Below, piece after piece: positions 16,028 through 24,546 of a DNA stretch of 57,399 bases. How positions within the stretch are numbered: the stretch's first letter is position 1; every line of letters begins with the position of its first letter. The DNA is from Elusimicrobiales bacterium (lineage in GTDB: Bacteria; Elusimicrobiota; Elusimicrobia; Elusimicrobiales; UBA9959): positions 1 to 57,399 of the forward strand of contig JAVHLJ010000013.1 in NCBI GenBank assembly GCA_031082205.1, read 5' to 3'. The translations under genes were made by a program, and so were the position numbers. The notes beneath the pieces were generated by a model. The model was not told where the DNA came from and ran no database searches. It saw only the letters and a list, made by a program, of their open reading frames with translations.

Positions 16028-17400
16028 TGAAGAACTTCAGCAGGATGGCCCTCAAGATCTGCGTCTTCTCGTCGGCCCTCATCCTGGCCGTGATGGCCGC
16101 GATGGCGCACATACTGCTCGACGCCTCGCGCGAGGCCCTGCTGGGCGAGATGCGGCTGCGGGCCGAGGCCTTCTCCCGCTCGGCGCGGGAGGCTTTTATC
16201 CCGTCCCTGGACGTTTTCAACCTGCACCTGGCCGTGAACGCCATGACGCGCGAGCGCGCCATAGGCATGGCCCTGGTCACCGACCGGTCCGGCCGCGTGC
16301 TGTCCCACTCGCTGGCCGACATGGTCGGCGAACAGGACGATTCGCCCGAGGGCGCGGCGGCCCGCGCGGCCGAGGGCATGACCGTGATCCCCTCGGGGGG
16401 CGGCTGGTACATCGCCGCCCCCGTATCGACGGGCGCCGGCAGGGCCGCCACCGCGGCCATAGTGCTCACCCCGGAGAGCCTGGCCGGGGCCCTGGCGCCT
16501 ATGCGCCGCAAGGTCCTCTACGTCACGCTGGCTGCGCTGGCCGCCGCGCTGATGGGCACCATCGCAATAGTCAGCTGGCTGATGCGGCCCATCCCCATGC
16601 TGGCCCGCGCCGCGCGGGATGTCGGAGAGGGGAAGCTGGACACCGAGGTGACCTGGCGGAGCTCCGACGAGATAGGCGTGCTGGCCAGGGCCTTCAACGA
16701 CATGGTCAGGGGACTGCGGGAGCGGGACCACATAAGGAACGTCTTCGGCCGCTACGTCTCGGGCGAGATAGCCGACGCGGTGCTGGGCGGCAAGCTGCCG
16801 CTGGGCGGCGAGCGCAGGCATATCGCGGTCATTTTCGCCGATATACGCGACTTCAGCGCCATGGGCCAGCGCGACCAGCCGGAAACGGTGGTTAAGCTGC
16901 TCAACGACTACTTCTCCCTGATGACCCGCGTCATACGCGCGCGCGGCGGCATAGTGGATAAGTTCCTGGGCGACGGCCTGCTGGCCATGTTCGGCGCGCC
17001 ACTGGCCACCGACAATCCCGAGGAGCGGGCCGTGCGCGCGGCCCTGGAGATGCGCTGGACTCTGTCGGCCTTCAACACCCACCGGGTGCAGGAAGGTCTG
17101 CCTCCCATAGCCATGGGGCTCTGCGTTACCAGCGGCGAAGCCCTGGTCGGGAATATAGGCAGCGACGAGAAGATGGAATATACCGCTATAGGCGAGCCGG
17201 TGAACCTGGCCTCCCGTCTCGAGGGCGTAAATAAGCGGCTGGGGACCTCGGCCATAGTTTCTAAGGCCGTAATGGAGGCGACGGGGGCGGCGTTCCAGTA
17301 TAAGGAACTGGGCTCCCACGTCATACGCGGCTGGAAGGACCCCCTGGACCTTTTCGAGCTCCTGGACCCCGGTTCGGCCGCCGGCGGCCCCCGCCGTTGA
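16027..17400 (+). CDS. Membrane-bound class III adenylate cyclase with HAMP linker
   Basis: This 457-residue enzyme is predicted to make cAMP from ATP. It has an N-terminal membrane segment (9-30), an extracytoplasmic sensor region (31-160), a second membrane segment (163-185), a HAMP domain (186-238) and a cyclase catalytic domain (265-450). Metal ligands Asp272 (FADIRDF) and Asp316 (DKFLGDG), adenine-specifying Lys312 and Thr386, and transition-state Asn393/Arg397 (PVNLASRLEG) are all present, so it should be active and ATP-specific. It is the last gene of the PorV-TPR/CTD operon, suggesting that envelope state is sensed there. No cAMP receptor protein is encoded in the window. Confidence 0.88.
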   Translation: MKNFSRMALKICVFSSALILAVMAAMAHILLDASREALLGEMRLRAEAFSRSAREAFIPSLDVFNLHLAVNAMTRERAIGMALVTDRSGRVLSHSLADMVGEQDDSPEGAAARAAEGMTVIPSGGGWYIAAPVSTGAGRAATAAIVLTPESLAGALAPMRRKVLYVTLAALAAALMGTIAIVSWLMRPIPMLARAARDVGEGKLDTEVTWRSSDEIGVLARAFNDMVRGLRERDHIRNVFGRYVSGEIADAVLGGKLPLGGERRHIAVIFADIRDFSAMGQRDQPETVVKLLNDYFSLMTRVIRARGGIVDKFLGDGLLAMFGAPLATDNPEERAVRAALEMRWTLSAFNTHRVQEGLPPIAMGLCVTSGEALVGNIGSDEKMEYTAIGEPVNLASRLEGVNKRLGTSAIVSKAVMEATGAAFQYKELGSHVIRGWKDPLDLFELLDPGSAAGGPRR

Positions 17401-17426
17401 AAAAGAGCCCTCAAATTTGGTATCCT
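17397..17426 (+). promoter_or_regulatory. Promoter of the rpsF operon
   Basis: TTGAAA (17397-17402) overlaps the cyclase stop codon. After 18 bases comes TATCCT (17421-17426), preceded by TG as an extended -10. The same TTGAAA-18-extended -10 layout is seen at the tRNA-Gly promoter. Confidence 0.6.
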
Positions 17427-17435
17427 TGACCTACT

Positions 17436-17747
17436 ATGAACACGTACGAACTCATATTGGTCATTAACCCCCAGGCCTCCGAAGCCGAAGTTAATGAATT
17501 TGTAGACAAGGCCAAGAAGATCCTGACCGACGAAAAGGCCGAGATCCTCAACGAAGACCGCCTCGGCCGCAAGAAGTTCACCCACAACATGGGCAAACAC
17601 CGCGACGGCTTCTATGTCTTCATGAAAGTGAAGGCGGACCCGGCCTCCGTGAAGTCTATAAATCACAGCTTCAAGCTCCAGGAGTCCATACTCCGGTCCG
17701 TGATCTTCAAGGCCTCGGTGGAAAAAACCGTCGTCAAGAAGGCCTGA
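17436..17747 (+). CDS. rpsF: 30S ribosomal protein S6
   Basis: The 103-residue protein begins MNTYELILVINPQASE and contains the RLGRKKFTHNMGKHRDGFYVFMKV strand pair, standard for S6. It binds the 16S central domain with S18. It opens the classic rpsF-ssb-rpsR-rplI cluster; the leader between the promoter and the start is very short. Confidence 0.96.
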   Translation: MNTYELILVINPQASEAEVNEFVDKAKKILTDEKAEILNEDRLGRKKFTHNMGKHRDGFYVFMKVKADPASVKSINHSFKLQESILRSVIFKASVEKTVVKKA

Positions 17748-17769
17748 CCCGGCTCCTTAGCCGTTCTTT

Positions 17770-18207
17770 ATGAACATAAGGATCCCCGAACAGAACTACG
17801 TCCTGCTGGCGGGCCGGCTCACGCGCGACCCGGAACTGCGGACGACCACGAAAGGGACGCCGGTCTGCTCTTTCGACATAGCGGTCAACCGCCGCTATAA
17901 GGATAACAACTCCGGCGAGTGGAAGGACGACACCACCTACGTGCCGATAACCGTGTGGGGCCCCATGGGCGAGCGCTGCAGGGAGAAGCTCAAGAAGGGC
18001 AGCCCGGTGCACGTGGAAGGCCGCCTGCGCGGCGAGGAGTACACCGACAAGACCGGCCAGAAGCGCAAAGTGATGCGCGTAGTGGCCAACCGGGTGCAGT
18101 TCCTCGCCATGGCCGACAAGCCCGGCGAAGGCGACAGTTCCGAAGCCCCCGCCTCCCCCGAGGAGAGCGGTTCAAAGGCGGAAGGTTTGGACGAAGTGCC
18201 GTTCTGA
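17770..18207 (+). CDS. ssb: Single-stranded DNA-binding protein
   Basis: The protein has 145 residues. An OB fold spans about 8-110 (NYVLLAGRLTRDPELR..., ITVWGPMGERCREKL, VHVEGRLR). A disordered acidic tail ends in DEVPF, the tip that recruits DNA-processing partners. It lies between rpsF and rpsR, the usual bacterial position. Confidence 0.96.
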   Translation: MNIRIPEQNYVLLAGRLTRDPELRTTTKGTPVCSFDIAVNRRYKDNNSGEWKDDTTYVPITVWGPMGERCREKLKKGSPVHVEGRLRGEEYTDKTGQKRKVMRVVANRVQFLAMADKPGEGDSSEAPASPEESGSKAEGLDEVPF

Positions 18208-18280
18208 CGGCCCGTCCCGGACGAGCCGCCAGAACGGCTCCTTATAGAAGACAAGTAGCGGCTACCATTGAGAGGCAAAT

Positions 18281-18604
18281 ATGACTAACGAGAATCCCAA
18301 TCCCAGCACCCCCCAGCAGGCGGCCCCGGCGCCGGCCGGCGGTCCCGCCCGCGGCCCCGCGGCCGGTCCCCGCAGGCCCTTCGGCCGGAGGCATTTCGCC
18401 CCCCGCCGCAAGGTCTGCCGCCTCTGCGCGGAAAAGATCCACACGATCGATTACAAGCAGTCCCAGCTGCTCAAGACCTTCTGCACCGACACCGGCAAGA
18501 TACTGTCCCGCCGCATCACCGGCGCCTGCGCCAAGCATCAGCGCCAGATAACCCGGGCCATAAAGATCAACCGCAACCTGGCCATCATGCCCTACAAGGG
18601 CTGA
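18281..18604 (+). CDS. rpsR: 30S ribosomal protein S18, zinc-binding form with long N-terminal tail
   Basis: The 107-residue protein contains the S18 core [10 protein letters not shown]...[35 protein letters not shown]. Four zinc-ligand positions (C-x-x-C, a Cys in LLKTFC, and C-A-K-H) suggest a C+ version. About 40 residues of Pro/Ala/Gly/Arg-rich tail precede the core, longer than in E. coli. GAGAGG upstream of ATG supports this start. Confidence 0.95.
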   Translation: MTNENPNPSTPQQAAPAPAGGPARGPAAGPRRPFGRRHFAPRRKVCRLCAEKIHTIDYKQSQLLKTFCTDTGKILSRRITGACAKHQRQITRAIKINRNLAIMPYKG

Positions 18605-18626
18605 GCCGCCCACACGGAGAAGAGCC

Positions 18627-19076
18627 ATGAAAGTCATACTCAAGAAAGATATCGAGAAACTCGGCCGTATGGGAGAGGTCAAGCAGGTTCGCGACGGCTA
18701 CGCCCGCAACTTCCTGGTCCCCCGCGGACTGGCCGAAGAGGCCACCGAGAAGGTCGTGAAGTCCTGGAAGGCCGGCGAGGCCAAGCGCGCCAAGCGCGTA
18801 GCCCAGGAGAACGAGGCGCTCAAGGCCCTCGCGACCCGCATTTCCGCGGTGACGCTGTCCTTTTCCCGGCCCGTCTCCGAGGACGGGGCCATGTACGGTT
18901 CCGTCGCCAAGAGCGACATCGTTAAGAGCCTCAAGGGCGCCGACATCGAGGTCCACAAGGACCAGGTCCGCCTGCCGGCTTCCATAAAGGCCGTCGGCGA
19001 GACCGAGGTTGAGATAGCTCTCAAGCCCGATATCACCGCCAAGGTCAAGATCACCGTCACGGCTCAGAACAAATAA
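18627..19076 (+). CDS. rplI: 50S ribosomal protein L9
   Basis: The 149-residue protein has the N-terminal [21 protein letters not shown] and [16 protein letters not shown] pattern, the long connecting helix, and a C-terminal domain ending in a VKITVTAQ strand. This is full length for L9. Confidence 0.96.
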   Translation: MKVILKKDIEKLGRMGEVKQVRDGYARNFLVPRGLAEEATEKVVKSWKAGEAKRAKRVAQENEALKALATRISAVTLSFSRPVSEDGAMYGSVAKSDIVKSLKGADIEVHKDQVRLPASIKAVGETEVEIALKPDITAKVKITVTAQNK

Positions 19077-19078
19077 TA

Positions 19079-19099
19079 CCCGCCCCGCCTCAGGGCGGG
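19079..19099 (+). other. Hairpin between rplI and dnaB
   Basis: A perfect 7-bp stem CCCGCCC/GGGCGGG with a 7-base loop lies in the 43-base gap. There is no T tract, so it is more likely an mRNA-stability or partial-termination element than a full terminator. Confidence 0.35.
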
Positions 19100-19119
19100 C
19101 GGTCCCACTGGGGGCTTCT

Positions 19120-20496
19120 ATGTCCTTTAACAAGGTTTCTCCTCATTCCAATGAGGCGGAGATGGCCGTTTTGGGCGCCATGCTCATCGAGAAGGACTCG
19201 ATCGAGACCGTCGCCGAGATAATCCAGGACAAGCATTTCTACTCCGACGCCAACCGGAAGATATTCCAGGCCGTCACGGAGCTCTACGGCCGCGGCCAGC
19301 CGGCCGACATGGTCACGGTCACCGAGGAGCTCAAGCGGCAGGGCAGGCTCGAGGAGGTGGGCGGGCAGAAATACCTTTCCGACCTGATGGAGAAGGTTTC
19401 CACCCCGGCGCATACCGCCGCCTACGCGCAGATAATCAAGAAGAAGGCCATACTGCGCGACCTGATACGCATCTCCACCTCCGTCATCGAGAAGTCCTAC
19501 GCCAGCGAGGAGGAGGTCTCCGACATCCTCGACTTCGCCCAGGAGCGCGTCATCGACGTCTCGCAGAAGAGCACCGACCACGGCTTCGTCAAGGCCGACG
19601 CGCTGGTGCCCGAGGTGCAGGAGCGCATCGAGCGCTTCTACAGCGAGCACAAGTCCGTTACCGGAGTGCCGACGGGCCTGGCCAAGCTGGACGAGATGAC
19701 CGGCGGCCTGCAGAAGGGCGACCTGGTCATACTGGGCGCCCGCCCCAGCCAGGGCAAGACCGCGCTGGCGCTCAATATCGTCTACAACGCGGCCGTGGAC
19801 AACAAGGTCCCCACCGCCGTCTTCTCGCTCGAAATGGGCCGCCACTCGATAATGGAGCGCATGGTCTGCGCCAGCGCCCGGGCCAATCTCAGCGGCGTGC
19901 GCAAGGGCTTCTTCAAGCGCGAGGTCTGGACCGACCTGACCCGCGCGCTTTCCGCCATCTCCGCCTCGCCCGTCTGGATCGACGACACCCCCGGCATGGA
20001 CATCATGGACCTGCGCACCCGCACGCGCAAGCTTCAGTCGCAGCTGATGTCCCAGGGCAAGGAGCTCGGCCTGGTCGTCATAGACTACCTCCAGCTGCTC
20101 CGCGGCCGCGGCCGGCAGGAGAGCCGCCAGCAGGAGGTCTCGGAGATCTCCCGCATGCTCAAGGACCTGGCCCGCAGCCTCAACGTGCCCGTGCTGGCCC
20201 TGTCGCAGCTCAACCGGCGCAACGAGTCCAGCGGCCGCACCGACAACAGGCCGCAGCTCTCCGACCTGCGCGAATCCGGCTCGCTGGAGCAGGACGCCGA
20301 CGTCGTCGGTCTGATACACCGCGAGTACTATTACACCAAGGACGAGGCCGTCAGGAACAAGGCGGAGCTGATACTCGCCAAGCAGCGCAACGGCCCCGTA
20401 GGGGACATCGAGCTCAACTATTTCCCGGAATACACCCGCTTCGACAACCCCGCACTGCCCGGGACCGAACCCATAGCCGAGGAAGTCGCCCTCTGA
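19120..20496 (+). CDS. dnaB: Replicative DNA helicase
   Basis: This 458-residue protein unwinds DNA at the fork and loads primase. The N-terminal domain begins NEAEMAVLGAMLIEKDSI; the RecA-like domain has Walker A GARPSQGKT near residue 206 and Walker B VVIDYLQLL. The C-terminal RNGPVGDIELNYFPEYTRF is diagnostic. No intein or insertion is present. It sits downstream of rplI as in many bacteria. Confidence 0.96.
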   Translation: MSFNKVSPHSNEAEMAVLGAMLIEKDSIETVAEIIQDKHFYSDANRKIFQAVTELYGRGQPADMVTVTEELKRQGRLEEVGGQKYLSDLMEKVSTPAHTAAYAQIIKKKAILRDLIRISTSVIEKSYASEEEVSDILDFAQERVIDVSQKSTDHGFVKADALVPEVQERIERFYSEHKSVTGVPTGLAKLDEMTGGLQKGDLVILGARPSQGKTALALNIVYNAAVDNKVPTAVFSLEMGRHSIMERMVCASARANLSGVRKGFFKREVWTDLTRALSAISASPVWIDDTPGMDIMDLRTRTRKLQSQLMSQGKELGLVVIDYLQLLRGRGRQESRQQEVSEISRMLKDLARSLNVPVLALSQLNRRNESSGRTDNRPQLSDLRESGSLEQDADVVGLIHREYYYTKDEAVRNKAELILAKQRNGPVGDIELNYFPEYTRFDNPALPGTEPIAEEVAL

Positions 20497-20507
20497 GCCC
20501 CGCGCGT

Positions 20508-21611
20508 ATGCCCGACAGGCTTTTATACAGGCCCACCCGGGCCGAGATAAACCTGGCGGCGGTGAAGCGCAACCTCGAACGCGTCGCGGCCTTCGCCGGC
20601 CCGGCGCGCGTCCTTTTCGTGGTCAAGGCCGACGCCTACGGGCACGGCGCCGTCCCGCTGGCGCTCTACTGCCAGGAGGGTCGGCTCTGCCATTCCTTCG
20701 GCGTGGCCTGCCTGGAGGAGGGGCTGGAGCTGCGCGCCGCGGGCGTCAAGCTGCCGCTGCTGGTCCTGGGCAGCCTCTACCCCTTCAACAGCTTCATGGA
20801 GGCCATCAAGAACGACCTTACGGTCACCATCTCCAGCATGGACGCCGCGCGGCAGGTGCTGGAGGCCGCGCGGCTCGCGGGCAAAAAAGCCCTCTGCCAC
20901 ATCAAGGTGGAGACCGGCATGAACCGCATCGGCGCCCGGCGCCCGTCGGCGGTCAAGATCTTCCAGGAACTCTCCGCCCAGGCCGATGTCTCCGTCGAGG
21001 GCGTCTATACCCATCTTTCCAGCGCCGATACCGACCCGGAGTATACCGCCCAGCAGCTGGCCTATTTCCGCGAGACGCTGGCGGAACTCGGCCGCTCCGG
21101 AGCCCGCGACCTGGCCCGTCACGCGGCCAATTCCTACGCCGCGGTCCACGTGCCGGACAGCCGGTGGGACATGGTGCGCTCCGGCCTGGCCGTCTACGGC
21201 TGCATGGACGGCTTCGAGCCCGCGCTGTCGCTCAAGACGCGCATAGTCTTCATAAAGAACGTGCGCGAGGGCGCCTTCATAAGCTACAACAAATCCTTCC
21301 GCGCGCCGTCGCCGATGAAGGTGGCCACCGTGCCGATAGGCTACGGCGACGGCTACCTGCGCGCCCTCTCCAACAAGGCCGAAATGCTGGTTGGCGGGCG
21401 GCGCTGCCGCGTCCTGGGGAACGTCACCATGGACATGGTCATGCTGGACGTGACCGCCGTGGAGCGGGTCTCCGTCGGAGACGAGGTCGTCGCCATCGGC
21501 CGCCAGGGCGCCGAGACTGTCACGGCGGAGGAACTGGCCGGGCTCGCCGGCACCATCCCCTACGAGATAACGACCCTGCTGACCCGCCGGGTGCCGAGGG
21601 TCCACTCCTGA
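20508..21611 (+). CDS. alr: Alanine racemase
   Basis: This PLP enzyme converts L- to D-alanine for peptidoglycan. The 367-residue protein has the PLP lysine Lys40 in FVVKADAYGHG, a TIM-barrel core with HIKVETGMNRIG, and the C-terminal domain with PIGYGDGYLRAL and NVTMDMVMLDVT. The dnaB-alr order is common in bacteria. It ends one base before mlaE. Confidence 0.95.
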   Translation: MPDRLLYRPTRAEINLAAVKRNLERVAAFAGPARVLFVVKADAYGHGAVPLALYCQEGRLCHSFGVACLEEGLELRAAGVKLPLLVLGSLYPFNSFMEAIKNDLTVTISSMDAARQVLEAARLAGKKALCHIKVETGMNRIGARRPSAVKIFQELSAQADVSVEGVYTHLSSADTDPEYTAQQLAYFRETLAELGRSGARDLARHAANSYAAVHVPDSRWDMVRSGLAVYGCMDGFEPALSLKTRIVFIKNVREGAFISYNKSFRAPSPMKVATVPIGYGDGYLRALSNKAEMLVGGRRCRVLGNVTMDMVMLDVTAVERVSVGDEVVAIGRQGAETVTAEELAGLAGTIPYEITTLLTRRVPRVHS

Positions 21612-21612
21612 C

Positions 21613-22401
21613 ATGAAATACCCGGTCTGCTCGAGGGTCGGAGGACAGGTGCTGGGGCTCGCCGGAGAGCTCGGCGCGGCCGCGCTGATGCTCAAGTCCA
21701 CCGTCTTCTGGTTCTTCAAGTCGCGGCTCGAGGTCCGCGAGACCATGAAGCAGTCGGTCAAGATCGGCGTGGACTCCATCGGCGTGACGGCCCTGACCAG
21801 CTTCTTCACCGGCATGGTGCTGGCGCTGCAGACCGGGGCCACCTCCAAGAACCTTTTCAACGAGCCGCTCTATATCGGCACGCTGGTCGCCTTCTCGATG
21901 GTGAAGGAGCTCGGGCCCGTGCTGACCTCCATAGTCGTGGCCGGCCGCGCCGGCGCCGTGGTCACCGCGGAGATCGGCACCATGCGCGTCACCGAGCAGA
22001 TAGACGCGCTCTACACGCTGGGCACCCACCCCGCCCGCTACCTGCTGGTCCCGCGGTACATCGCCTTCCTGGTCACGCTGCCGCTGCTGGTGGTGCTGGC
22101 CAACTTCATCGGCACCATCGGCGGCTTCATCGTCGCCACCACCCGCCTGCAGGTCCCCAGCACGGTGTACTGGAACGATATCTTCACCTTCATGGACATC
22201 AACGATTTCATGCACGGCTTCATCAAGACCTTCGCCTTCGCCTTCATGATAGCGACCGTTTCCTGCCACAAGGGGATGACGACGCGCGGCGGCGCCGAGG
22301 GAGTGGGCAAGTCCACCACCGAGGCCGTCGTGACCAGCATGGTGCTGGTGATGGTCATCGACTATTTCATAAGCGCGGTGCTCGTGGCGCTCGGCATATG
22401 A
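21613..22401 (+). CDS. mlaE: MlaE-type lipid ABC transporter permease
   Basis: The protein has 262 residues with five or six membrane segments. The MlaE/YrbE hallmarks are visible: GVTALTSFFTGMVLALQ, the KELGPVLTSIVVAGRAGAVVTAEIGTMRVTEQIDAL block, and a GGFIVATT helix. It forms the inner-membrane channel of the Mla/MCE system, which moves phospholipids between inner and outer membranes. It overlaps mlaF by 4 bases. Confidence 0.93.
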   Translation: MKYPVCSRVGGQVLGLAGELGAAALMLKSTVFWFFKSRLEVRETMKQSVKIGVDSIGVTALTSFFTGMVLALQTGATSKNLFNEPLYIGTLVAFSMVKELGPVLTSIVVAGRAGAVVTAEIGTMRVTEQIDALYTLGTHPARYLLVPRYIAFLVTLPLLVVLANFIGTIGGFIVATTRLQVPSTVYWNDIFTFMDINDFMHGFIKTFAFAFMIATVSCHKGMTTRGGAEGVGKSTTEAVVTSMVLVMVIDYFISAVLVALGI

Positions 22402-23210
22402 TAGAGATAAAGAACCTCTCCAAGAATTTCCCGGGCCGCGACGTCCTGCGCGACCTCTCCTGCCGCATAGAGGACGGCGACACTTTCAGCGTCATCGGGC
22501 CCTCGGGCACCGGCAAGAGCACTTTCATAAAGTGCATCATGCGCCTGCTCAAGCCGGACTCCGGGCGTATCCTGGTCGACGGCGAGGACATCGCCGCGCT
22601 CGACGACGAGTTCGAGATAGCGCGCATCAGGCGCAACTTCGGCTACCTGTTCCAGGAGGGGGCGCTGTTCGACTCGCTGACCGTTTTCGAGAACGTCAGC
22701 TTCGGCCTGCGCTACCTGACCGACATTCCCCGCGAGGACTACGGCCGCATAGTCGCCGACAAGCTGGCGCTGGTCGGGCTGGAGAAAGTGGAGCATCTCA
22801 AGCCCGCCGAGCTCTCGGTGGGCATGAAGAAGCGCGTGGCGCTGGCCCGCGCCGTGGCCGCCGGCCCCAAGTGCATACTCTACGACGAGCCGACCACGGG
22901 GCTCGACCCCGTCACCACCGAGATGGTCACCGACCTCATCGTGTCCGCCAGCGAAAAGCTCAAGGTGACCTCGATACTGGTCACGCACGACGTGAACCTG
23001 GCCCTGCGCATCTCCACCCAGGTCGCCATGCTCGACAAGGGCGTTTTCGCGGCGGTGGAGCCGCCGGACCGCTTCGTCAAGTCGGAGAACCCCGCCATAA
23101 AGGAGTTCCTGGAGATCTCCAACGCGGGCCATAACGGCTGCGGCGACCACGGCGGGCGCCCGGGCCACGCGGGCTATAAGGGGCCCGGCGGGCGGAACGG
23201 GCGGCACTGA
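22398..23210 (+). CDS. mlaF: MlaF-type ABC ATPase with an unusual Gly/His-rich tail
   Basis: The ATPase of the MCE lipid transporter has 270 residues. Walker A is GPSGTGKS (34-41), the signature is LSVGMKKRVALARA, and Walker B is CILYDEPTTGLDP. The H-loop sits in SILVTHD. After the normal end (about 246, EFLEISNAG) there is an extra ~24 residues rich in Gly and His with one Cys, which could bind metal or be a disordered tail. mlaE overlaps upstream; mlaD follows after an AT-rich 33-base gap. Confidence 0.92.
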   Translation: MIEIKNLSKNFPGRDVLRDLSCRIEDGDTFSVIGPSGTGKSTFIKCIMRLLKPDSGRILVDGEDIAALDDEFEIARIRRNFGYLFQEGALFDSLTVFENVSFGLRYLTDIPREDYGRIVADKLALVGLEKVEHLKPAELSVGMKKRVALARAVAAGPKCILYDEPTTGLDPVTTEMVTDLIVSASEKLKVTSILVTHDVNLALRISTQVAMLDKGVFAAVEPPDRFVKSENPAIKEFLEISNAGHNGCGDHGGRPGHAGYKGPGGRNGRH

Positions 23211-23243
23211 GGGCCACAAATATATTAAAATAAAAGTTTAATT

Positions 23244-24545
23244 ATGAACGACGAGAGCAAAGTAGGGATGTTCGTCATCGCGGGCCTGGCCCTCCTGGCC
23301 ACGGCCATCTTCCTGCTGGGCGATTATTCGTTCAAGACCTTTTACCCGGTCTACGCCGAGTTCGCCGACGTCTCGGGCCTGCCGGACAAGTCAGTTGTCA
23401 AGCTCTCGGGCGTCGAGATAGGCCGCGTCAAGGAGATACGCATAAAGGGCGACAAGGTGATCGTCCGCCTCTCCGTCAGCGACGGAGTCAAGATCTACAA
23501 GGACGCGAAGTTCAAGGTCGGCTCCACCAGCGTCATCGGCAGCAAGTACATGCAGATAGACCAGGGGACGCCCGCCGCCGGGATCATAAAGTCCGGCGAC
23601 ACGGTGAGGGGGGACGACGCGCTCCCGCTGGACAGGGCGCTGTCGGCCGCCATCTCGGACCTGCAGGGGCTCATAAAGGAACTGCGCGGCGACGGCACCC
23701 TTTCCAGGAACCTCGGCCAGACCGTGGCCAACCTCCGGGACCTGACCGCCAACCTCAATTCTCTGGTCTCCAACGCCAAGCCCGACGCCGAGAAGTTCAT
23801 CGACAACCTCGACAGCGTCAGCGCGAGGCTGGACAGGCTGCTCGCCCAGGGCGAGGAGCTCCTTGGCGGCGTCAACAGGGGCGAGGGCACGGTCGGCGCG
23901 CTGATGAAGGACGAGGGGATGAAGAAGGACGTGAGCGACGCGGTCGTCAACCTGCGCGACGCCACGGCCTCGGTAAAGGACGTTCTCGGCCGCATCACCG
24001 GTTTTAAGATGTACTGGCACTGGAAATGGAAGTACGATCCGGTCTTCGAGGGCTCGCATAACGACGTCGGCCTGAGGATATACCCACGCGACGGCCGTTA
24101 CTACTATGTCGGCGCGGCCAACGTCATAAACACCAAGGACCAGGACAAGGGCGTCGATTACGAGAAGCGCAACACGGTGGACGCGCTCCTGGGCTGGGAG
24201 CTGGGCCGGGCCGAGCTCTACGCCGGCGCGCTGCGCGGCACCGGCGGCGCCGGCGCCCGCTACAAAGTGTTCAGGCTCGGCGAATCCGGCGGGGTCGAGG
24301 CCTACGCCGAGGGGTCCGATTTCGCCCGCAACCGGGCCATCAGCGGCCGATTTTTCAACAAGCCGCGCTTCGACGCGGGCGTTGACCTGCGCTTCAACAA
24401 GAATTTCTCCGCCGGCGTGGCCGTCACCGACATGGCCGAGACCGGCCGCGTGAACTATCACACCCGCATCCTTTTCGAGGACGAGGATATCTCGTATCTC
24501 TTCGGCCTCATCTCCGTGGGCGGTACCGGCGCCAAGGGCCGCTGA
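23244..24545 (+). CDS. mlaD: MlaD/MCE-domain protein with C-terminal beta-rich domain
   Basis: The 433-residue protein has an N-terminal membrane anchor (about 8-27) and one MCE domain (about 35-125) with GLPDKSVVKLSGVEIGRV and ASFKVGSTSVIGSKYMQI-like strands. A helical tube-forming region follows (about 130-250), then ~180 residues of alternating strands (from WHWKWKYDPVFEG) ending in a GAGLRF-like FEDEDISYLFGL segment. E. coli MlaD has no such tail. Similar long forms with a barrel-like end are known to me from other diderm phyla, where the tail may reach the outer membrane. It is the periplasmic substrate-binding part of the mlaEFD transporter. Confidence 0.88.
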   Translation: MNDESKVGMFVIAGLALLATAIFLLGDYSFKTFYPVYAEFADVSGLPDKSVVKLSGVEIGRVKEIRIKGDKVIVRLSVSDGVKIYKDAKFKVGSTSVIGSKYMQIDQGTPAAGIIKSGDTVRGDDALPLDRALSAAISDLQGLIKELRGDGTLSRNLGQTVANLRDLTANLNSLVSNAKPDAEKFIDNLDSVSARLDRLLAQGEELLGGVNRGEGTVGALMKDEGMKKDVSDAVVNLRDATASVKDVLGRITGFKMYWHWKWKYDPVFEGSHNDVGLRIYPRDGRYYYVGAANVINTKDQDKGVDYEKRNTVDALLGWELGRAELYAGALRGTGGAGARYKVFRLGESGGVEAYAEGSDFARNRAISGRFFNKPRFDAGVDLRFNKNFSAGVAVTDMAETGRVNYHTRILFEDEDISYLFGLISVGGTGAKGR

Positions 24546-24546
24546 C

